Part shown: positions 58,341 to 64,000 of the stretch, in pieces | How the letters are laid out: each line of letters starts with the position of its first letter | Position numbering within the stretch: position 1 is the first letter of the stretch | Assembly (NCBI RefSeq): GCF_000687475.1 | Contig: NC_057320.1 | Location: 2,976,001-3,040,000, forward strand | Length of the DNA: 64,000 nt | Source of the DNA: Ustilaginoidea virens | Taxonomy: Eukaryota; Ascomycota; Sordariomycetes; Hypocreales; Clavicipitaceae | Direction of reading: 5' to 3' | The notes under the pieces: model-generated | What the model saw: only the letters and a program-made list of their open reading frames with translations | Told to the model about the DNA's origin: nothing | Databases searched by the model: none | Position numbers and translations under genes: made by a program

Positions 58341-59399
58341 TCAGCTCAGCACTTCCGCCGTCGCCTTTACCGCCAACCCGCCGTCGGGCCCTTCCACCCA
58401 CACATCCCACGGCTTGCGGGGCCGCTCGGGCCGCCGCACGCACACCCTCAGCCGCTCGTTGACGTACAGCGGCGCGTAGTTGCGGTACGAGATGCTCGCG
58501 ACGGGCGGCAGCGCGTCCAGCATCAGCGCGAGGGTCAGCGGCCCGTGGACCAGGAGGTCCCTGTGGCCGTCTGTCGCGCGCGCGTACAGCGGGTCGAGGT
58601 GGATGGCGTGCGCGTTGAACGTCAGCGCCGAGAAGTGGAACAGGTGGGCGCGCGTGGGGAGCACCTCCACCGCGAAAGTAGGGTCGGGCACCAAAAGCAA
58701 TTCAGCATTGAATTAGACGGAAGGGGGGGGGGGGGGCAGTTGCTGTCACAGAACCACCAGCCCGCTGGGGCTTTGCTCGGGGTGGGGGGACAGGGGAAGT
58801 GGAAGAAACTCACGCCGGATGAGCCTCGTGCTCGGCGCGACGGCGCTCTTGAGAAACACCAGCGTGCGGCGCTCCTCAATGTCCCACCGGGGGCGTGCGC
58901 CGGGATCGCCGTGCCCGAGGCCGTACCGCCGCCACACGTCGACAAAGACCTTGTCGTTGCGGAGGACCACCTCGCCGATGCGCTCGTCGCAGGACCACGG
59001 GCGCCCGTCCAGGACGAGCTTGTCCCCCCAGCCGGGGTGGAAGACGACCTCGCCGCCGGCCCACATGCGGCGCGGGTAGGTTCCCCCGGGGGAGTGGTCC
59101 GGGTCGGCGCCGTCGGCGGCCAGCCCCGACGGCGGGGTCTGGATGGGGAAGTAGACGAGGTGGTGGCCCTGGGGCAGCGTCGCGGGGGGGGAGCAGCCGA
59201 TCCGCGGGGCGGGGGGGACAGGCGCGCCGACGAGGTCGCGCAGCGTGGTGGTGAGGAGGTGCGACGGCGTGGGGGTGAGGTAGTCGGGGATGAGTTTCGG
59301 GCCGGCCCGGACGCCGGGGGGGGTTGGGAGGGACGAGCAGAGGCGCCGGCCGAGGCGCCGGCCGAGGCGGGCGCAGGGGCGGAAGCAGCGGCTCGTCAT
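58341..59399 (-). CDS. HTD2: HTD2-type mitochondrial 3-hydroxyacyl-thioester dehydratase, two exons
   Basis: Exon 1 is 59399-58814 and exon 2 is 58690-58341 (311 aa joined). The start at 59399 gives MTSRCFRPCARLGRRLGRRLC, an Arg-rich mitochondrial targeting sequence; an upstream in-frame ATG at 59573 would add 58 low-complexity residues. Exon 1 includes GEVVFHPGWG, ERRTLVFL and RWDIEERRTL. Exon 2 includes the hot-dog hydratase motif FSALTFNAHAIHLD, with the Asn/His dyad of this group, and LLVHGPLTLALMLD. Htd2 enzymes catalyse the dehydration step of mitochondrial fatty-acid synthesis (lipoate supply); a related C-C hydratase role is possible. Intron: donor GTGAGT (58813-58808), branch-like CTAAT, but the acceptor in the right phase reads TTTTGG instead of TTTTAG. 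The upstream CAG would lead to stops. Confidence 0.75.
58691..58813 (-). other. HTD2 intron with non-AG acceptor
   Basis: 123 bp. Donor GTGAGT, a C14 homopolymer in the middle, branch-like TCTAATTC, then TTGCTTTTGG at the 3' end. Joining at this GG makes the combined coding length (936 nt) divisible by three and links RLIR to PDPTFAVEVL, as expected for the family. There is no AG between the in-frame TAA of the intron and the start of conserved exon 2 sequence. Confidence 0.6.
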
Positions 59400-60552
59400 G
59401 AGGAGGAGGGTGGTGGCGGAAGCATGCGCGTGCGCGCCGGGCAAGGCTCGACAAGAAGGGATGGAATGGCGTCGCGCTCGTGGCTGCCCGCCACCATGGC
59501 TAGGTGGGAATCCGGTGCTTGCGAGCTGGCGAGGTGGGCAAGACGTCTTCACGTCGGCTTGGCTTGGCAGCAAAGCGTTGCTGCTGAAGACGAAAGTGAT
59601 GAGAAGAAGAGCCCAAGCGCAAAAGAAGAGGGTGTCACATGACCTTGCCTATATAGGCACTCCACTATCACACATGACATCCTAGCTTAGCTCAATCAAG
59701 CCTCTCTCATCTCACATCGTGGCCCTCACACCGGGGTGGGGAAAAAAAAAAAAGTCACGTGCCCGCACCCCCCGCCGTTCGGTCAGAACTCGCCGAGTCC
59801 CCGGCCCCGGCCCCGGCCCCCCGCCGCGTTTGGCTTGAAGAAGTTTGAACCCCCCAGCTCCCGCTGCATCCGGAGCGGAGGTTCGGCAGACCACGGGCTG
59901 CCCTTGCGACTGAGCGCGAGCGCGAGCGCCTGCGTCTCGGTCTCGGGGGTTGAAGGTCTCGAGATTTAAACCAGCAGTACAACAACCCCGCCCGCCCGGT
60001 CTGACAGGTCCGGCGGGGCTATGTAGGTTACCTTAGGAAAATACCTACCTTGCATGTACCTGCCTAGGTCGGTACCTGGTCGGGTAGGGCCCCGGAGTCC
60101 GGCCCGCGGGGTCGCCTGCGGGTGACGTCAACGTCAACCGGGTCCACTGACTGCGGGGGATTTGGGTGCAGCGGCGAGGGGCAAGTACAAGGTAAAAGGT
60201 ACATACAGTACATACATAGCCATAGCACGGCTGGTTGGACGCAGTGCAGTGATGCCCGACGTGGCACGGCATGGCAGGGCAGGGCATGGGACCCGGCAGT
60301 GGCTGGCCGAGGTCCTCTCTTCAGCCGATCGTGTGCCCCTTGCGAGTGCAAGTTTGAGTGGTGTAGGTGTAATTCGGACGATGCTGTCTTGTTGTCCACT
60401 AGTTCCGTATTACACACAACCATTGTTCTATCGGCCATCGTCGCCGTCCATCACCATCATCACCATCATCACCATCATCACCATCATCACATCATCGCCA
60501 TCATCGCCATCATCGCCATCATCACATCATCACCATCATCATCACCACCACC
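59400..60552. promoter_or_regulatory. Divergent promoter region HTD2 / GH31 gene
   Basis: 1153 bp between the two start codons. Seen in it: a 12-bp palindrome with a TATA core, GCCTATATAGGC (59647-59658), about 250 bp before the HTD2 start and a possible TATA box; an A-rich run (59742-59753); CCCCGG repeats (about 59800-59822); a cluster of TACCT/AGGTA motifs (60025-60085); a CATCAC repeat ending at the GH31 ATG. Open frames here are inconsistent and not called. Confidence 0.45.
60449..60552 (+). repeat. CATCAC/CATCGC microsatellite abutting the GH31 start codon
   Basis: About 100 bp of CAT/CAC/CGC trinucleotides run directly into the ATG at 60553, so the 5' leader next to the start is almost free of G and unlikely to fold. 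Confidence 0.85.
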
Positions 60553-62976
60553 ATGGACAGATACACCTTCCCCTGCGACCCAAAGCCCAACCCCGCCGCA
60601 GTCGTGTCCGGCCCCCATTACCGCTTCACCCTCATCAACGACACCGTGCTGCGCTACGAGTGGTCCCACGACGGCGTCTTCCAAGACCGTGCGTCTACCT
60701 TTGCCATCAACCGCAACTTCCCCCCGCCAAAGTACACCGTCAGGGACTCGGGCCACGGCCATCTCGAAATCATCACCCCCAACATCCACGTCACCTACGA
60801 CAGGCGGCGCTTCAGCCGGAGCGGCCTCGCCGTCGGCTTCACCAGCAAAGTCACCCTCTGGGGCGCGGACTGGCACTACGGCGATGCCGCAAAGGACAAC
60901 CTCGGCGGCACCGCCCGGACCCTCGACAACGTCGACGGCCGCTGCGACATGGGCGACGGCATCCTCTCCCGCGCCGGCTTCTCCACCGTCGACGATAGCC
61001 GCTCCATGCTCTTCGACGGCCGCGGCTTCGTCGCCCCTCGGGCGTCCGGTGACCGCGTCGACGGCTACCTGTTCTGCTACGGCCACGACTACAAGGCCGC
61101 CATCAAGGCCTTTTACGACATATCGGGCCATCAGCCCGTCCTGCCGAGGTGGGCTCTCGGGAACTGGTGGAGCCGATACCACCCCTACACCGCCGACGAG
61201 TACCTCGGGCTCATGGATGCCTTTGCCAGCCGCCAGGTGCCGCTGTCCGTCGCCGTCGTCGACATGGACTGGCATCAAGTAAAGGGCGACCACGTTCCGC
61301 ACGCCGGCTGGACCGGATACACCTGGGAAAGGAAGCTCTTTCCTGACCCGACCGCCTTCGGCAAGGCCCTCCACCAGAGACGGCTCAAGATCACCCTCAA
61401 CGACCACCCCCACGCCGGCGTGCACCACCACGAGGACCTGTACCACGTCTTGGCCGAAGCTCTTGGCCATGACGCCTCCACCAAAGCTCCCATCTTGTTC
61501 AACCCCACCGATCCGGACTTCATGCATGCCTACCTGACCATCCTCCATCGCAGCCTGGAGAAAGATACCTGCGATTTCTGGTGGATCGACTGGCAGCAAG
61601 GCCCGATTTCGCGGATCCCGGGGCTCGATCCTCTCTGGCTCCTAAACTTCTTTCACTTTCAGGACCACGTCAAGGAAAAGGGCCCGGGCAGAGCCATCAT
61701 CTTCTCGCGATACGCTGGGCCGGGCAGTCATCGATATCCCGTCGGCTTCTCAGGCGACAGCGTCGTCACCTGGGAGTCGCTCAAGTTCCAGCCCGAGTTC
61801 ACGGCCACCGCGTCCAACATCGGGTACGGTTGGTGGAGCCACGATGTCGGCGGCCACCTGGGGGGCTCTCGAGACGATGAAATGGCCGCCCGATGGGTCC
61901 AGTACGCCGTCTTCTCCCCAATCTTCCGCCTTCACTCCTCGCTCAGCCAATGGACGTCCAAGGAACCGTGGGGGTACCGCAAAGAATCGTGCGACGTAAT
62001 GCAACGTTTTATGCGGCTGCGGCACAGACTCGTGCCATACCTGCACACCATGAACGCGACCGGAGGGGCCGAGCCGCTCGTCCGCCCGCTCTACTGGGAA
62101 TACCCGGCGCGTGCCGAGGCGTACGAAAAGCCAAACGAGTACTTCTTCGGCTCCAGTCTTGTAGTGGCCCCGATTGTGGATCCTCGGCATGCCCGTACGA
62201 ATCTCGCCAAGGCGAGTCTTTGGGTTCCTCCGGGACGCCACGTTGATCTCTTCACGGGACTCGTATATGACGGCGATCGAGAGGTTCAAATGTACCGTCC
62301 CCTGGATACGATACCTGTCCTCGCACCCCAAGGATCCATCATCCCCCTCGATGCGGACCGTTTCCCAAAGAATGGATGCAAAAACCCAACCACCCTTGAA
62401 GTTGTCGTCGTCGTCGGCAAAGACGCAAAGTTTACCATTATAGAAGATTATGATGATGACGATGAGCCTGCTGAGACGGGAGACGTTTCCGAAAAGGAGA
62501 CACCGACAGCGCGTGGAGAGATTGAGCTGGAATTCAACCAGTCACAGGGCCGACTGCGGACGACGCCGTCATCGAAGCAGTGGCAGTTCAGATTCCTGGG
62601 CGTCATGGCTGTTCCATCCACGTTGGAAGTCAAGGTTGGCGGTGCGCCTGCACGGTGTGACGCGCATGTTGAGCAGGATTCCGAGTGCCCGGGGCTTGTG
62701 GTCGAGGTTCCAAGACCGAGCATAGCCAAGGCAGTAGGCGTTGAGATTACCGTGGATCAGGATATGCAATTGAGTGTCGTGGACACCAGGGCACGGCTGA
62801 CAAGCTGGCTGATGAGTGCCCAGATGAAATTCGACCTGAAAGACAGGATATTGGGAGCGGCTGTGAAGGAGAAGACACCGTTGGCTAGTAGAATTGGAGG
62901 ATTGCTGAGTCTGGGGCTAGACCATGATGAGGTCGGGCCAGCGTTGGAGTTGCTCACGGCTGACAGCCGCTCATGA
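60553..62976 (+). CDS. Glycoside hydrolase family 31 alpha-glucosidase, cytosolic
   Basis: 807 aa, no intron, start context CACCATGG. N-terminal beta-sandwich (about 1-190) followed by the catalytic barrel. DFWWIDWQQG (341-350) carries the nucleophile Asp346, and GFSGDSVVTW (398-407) carries the acid/base Asp402. Also typical of GH31: LPRWALGNWWSRY (197-209), VVDMDWH (235-241), GWWSHDVGGHLGG and SPIFRLHSS. The C-terminal beta domains follow, with EDYDDDDEP as an acidic loop. No signal peptide, so probably intracellular. The WWIDWQQG form is shared with a subgroup of fungal and bacterial GH31 enzymes; maltose, isomaltose or another alpha-glucoside may be the substrate, and the sequence does not decide. 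Divergent from HTD2. Confidence 0.9.
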   Translation: MDRYTFPCDPKPNPAAVVSGPHYRFTLINDTVLRYEWSHDGVFQDRASTFAINRNFPPPKYTVRDSGHGHLEIITPNIHVTYDRRRFSRSGLAVGFTSKVTLWGADWHYGDAAKDNLGGTARTLDNVDGRCDMGDGILSRAGFSTVDDSRSMLFDGRGFVAPRASGDRVDGYLFCYGHDYKAAIKAFYDISGHQPVLPRWALGNWWSRYHPYTADEYLGLMDAFASRQVPLSVAVVDMDWHQVKGDHVPHAGWTGYTWERKLFPDPTAFGKALHQRRLKITLNDHPHAGVHHHEDLYHVLAEALGHDASTKAPILFNPTDPDFMHAYLTILHRSLEKDTCDFWWIDWQQGPISRIPGLDPLWLLNFFHFQDHVKEKGPGRAIIFSRYAGPGSHRYPVGFSGDSVVTWESLKFQPEFTATASNIGYGWWSHDVGGHLGGSRDDEMAARWVQYAVFSPIFRLHSSLSQWTSKEPWGYRKESCDVMQRFMRLRHRLVPYLHTMNATGGAEPLVRPLYWEYPARAEAYEKPNEYFFGSSLVVAPIVDPRHARTNLAKASLWVPPGRHVDLFTGLVYDGDREVQMYRPLDTIPVLAPQGSIIPLDADRFPKNGCKNPTTLEVVVVVGKDAKFTIIEDYDDDDEPAETGDVSEKETPTARGEIELEFNQSQGRLRTTPSSKQWQFRFLGVMAVPSTLEVKVGGAPARCDAHVEQDSECPGLVVEVPRPSIAKAVGVEITVDQDMQLSVVDTRARLTSWLMSAQMKFDLKDRILGAAVKEKTPLASRIGGLLSLGLDHDEVGPALELLTADSRS

Positions 62977-63155
62977 TCGGATCGAACAGCGGATGGAACA
63001 GAGAGGTGCAATGCAACAGGTCGGCTCAACGCGACAGCACGCACATCTGGAACATCTGGATAGCTTGGCTTTTCACAGAACAGCCATAGCATGATGTCAC
63101 GAACGCAATATGACAACCTAGTCTGAAGCAGCGCAGCCGGGGAATGCCCCCCCCC

Positions 63156-63186
<31 letters not shown>

Positions 63187-64000
63187 GCCGCAGCTTACTT
63201 TCTCTCCCCTCGTTTCATCACCATGGCTTGAAGTGATTATTCTGCGTGACGAGCTGTCCAAAGAGCAGCGCCTCATGGACCAAGACAGTGTCCCTTGAGC
63301 AAAACCATCCGTTTGCAAAACCAGATTCTTCCCGAGACATGGAGGGTCAGGGACTGAAATTCGCAGCACATGCGTTGTGGTTGACACGGTCAGATTGCAA
63401 GGCGCATCAAGCGAACAAGCCCTTGACCGCTACAAATTGACCGAGTGGCTCCCTTGATAGATGAGCTGCATCTCCATGGTCAGGATTTCTTTTCTCTGCT
63501 TTTCGGTCATGTCCCCACGTACTTCGGAGTTCGTAGGTTGGCCCGGCATCGATCCTTGTCTCGTGGCCGCAGTCGATTAAGCAAACATTGCCACGGCCAA
63601 GTTGCATTTTTCCCAAAGGAAAAAAGGGGCGGAAAGGGCAAGAGAGGAAAAAAAAATGCGGACAGTTTTCAAAGGTCCGTCGGTGGCAGACGTTGGAATA
63701 ACCTGCGTGCCAAGCCGCCCCGACAAAGGCCTCAGTTTCGTCACAGGCCACAACGCAAGTAGGGATCCCGGTTACGAATTTGATAGCTGCACTCGGTGTG
63801 ATTGTGTGCAGGGACTGTCTCAAAATGAGCCCAGTCGACATGGGAGTCGGAGCCAAACACGGGATGCCGCAACATGATATCCGTATCCGTAGCTTGGTAG
63901 ACATGGAGAACCCTTGGTCTGTAAGCCTTGGTTTGTAAGCCTTGGTCTGTTTTTGGTCAGGACCTGAGAGAAGAAAGAGGAAATCTGAGTGGACGGCCGG
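62977..64000. other. Right end of window: no supported gene
   Basis: A C17 run followed directly by a T23 run (63147-63186) lies about 170 bp after the GH31 stop. A 165-codon minus-strand frame (63407-63904) covers much of the rest but shows no domain or signal peptide and has Cys/Pro-rich composition; it is not called. A neighbouring gene may begin beyond 64000. Confidence 0.4.

Noticed and set aside
56526..59642. 1038-codon plus-strand open frame overlapping GPI13, the pyrimidine tract and HTD2
   Set aside because: Out of frame with GPI13, passes through a pure C/T repeat and antisense to HTD2; composition is low complexity. A shadow of GC-rich coding DNA.
60122..61599. Long frames in other phases over the GH31 gene (386 aa plus, 370 aa minus)
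   Set aside because: Contain a translated CATCAC repeat (poly-His/Ile) and Pro/Ser/Arg-rich sequence; the GH31 frame has all catalytic motifs.
63407..63904. 165-codon minus-strand frame near the right edge
   Set aside because: No recognisable domain, Cys/Pro-rich, and no sign of an adjoining exon; could not be supported as a gene.

Overview
Nuclear DNA of a filamentous ascomycete (Pezizomycotina, probably Sordariomycetes; this placement is inferred from gene style and RIP, not from a marker). The window has two compartments with a sharp change near 48.0 kb.

Left, about 1-48000: AT-rich, TpA-rich DNA with no intact gene. It is a stack of retrotransposons inserted into one another and mutated by RIP (repeat-induced point mutation). 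Stops fall at Gln or Trp positions (CAG/CAA to TAG/TAA, TGG to TAG), as expected from CpA-to-TpA change on either strand. Target-site duplications (TSDs) and reading frames resolve the stack. The oldest layer is a degenerate copia-like Gag (called H here; 20007-20381 and 47578-47800). Two elements sit in H: copia D (from before the window to 20006) and chromovirus (Ty3/gypsy) F (20382-47575, TSD CGATG/CGATA). Copia A is in the 5' LTR of D, chromovirus E is in A, and copia X is in E. Copia B (TSD ATAAC) splits the F chromodomain. A Tad-like LINE, G, is in the F integrase (15-bp TSD), and copia C (TSD GATAA) is in the 3' part of G. A 352-bp solo LTR that does not look RIP-mutated sits in the 3' LTR of D (TSD CTCTT). 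X, A, B and C are one copia family (LTRs 693-727 bp); D is a second family.

Right, about 48.1-64 kb: GC-balanced, gene-dense DNA with five genes: MAK11 (60S ribosome assembly, WD40), a cytochrome b561-domain membrane protein with a long disordered tail, GPI13 (ethanolamine-phosphate transferase of GPI-anchor synthesis), an HTD2-type mitochondrial 3-hydroxyacyl-thioester dehydratase on the minus strand, and a cytosolic GH31 alpha-glucosidase. GPI13 and HTD2 converge on a 515-bp pure pyrimidine tract. HTD2 and GH31 are divergent across a 1.15-kb intergenic region. They look like unlinked housekeeping genes, not a cluster.

Main points for follow-up: the five-layer nest; a 12-nt LTR/primer-site complementarity in F that suggests Tf1-like self-priming; a half-tRNA(iMet) primer site shared by both copia families; a GC-only hairpin array in the copia LTRs; and an HTD2 intron whose phase-correct acceptor reads GG instead of AG.
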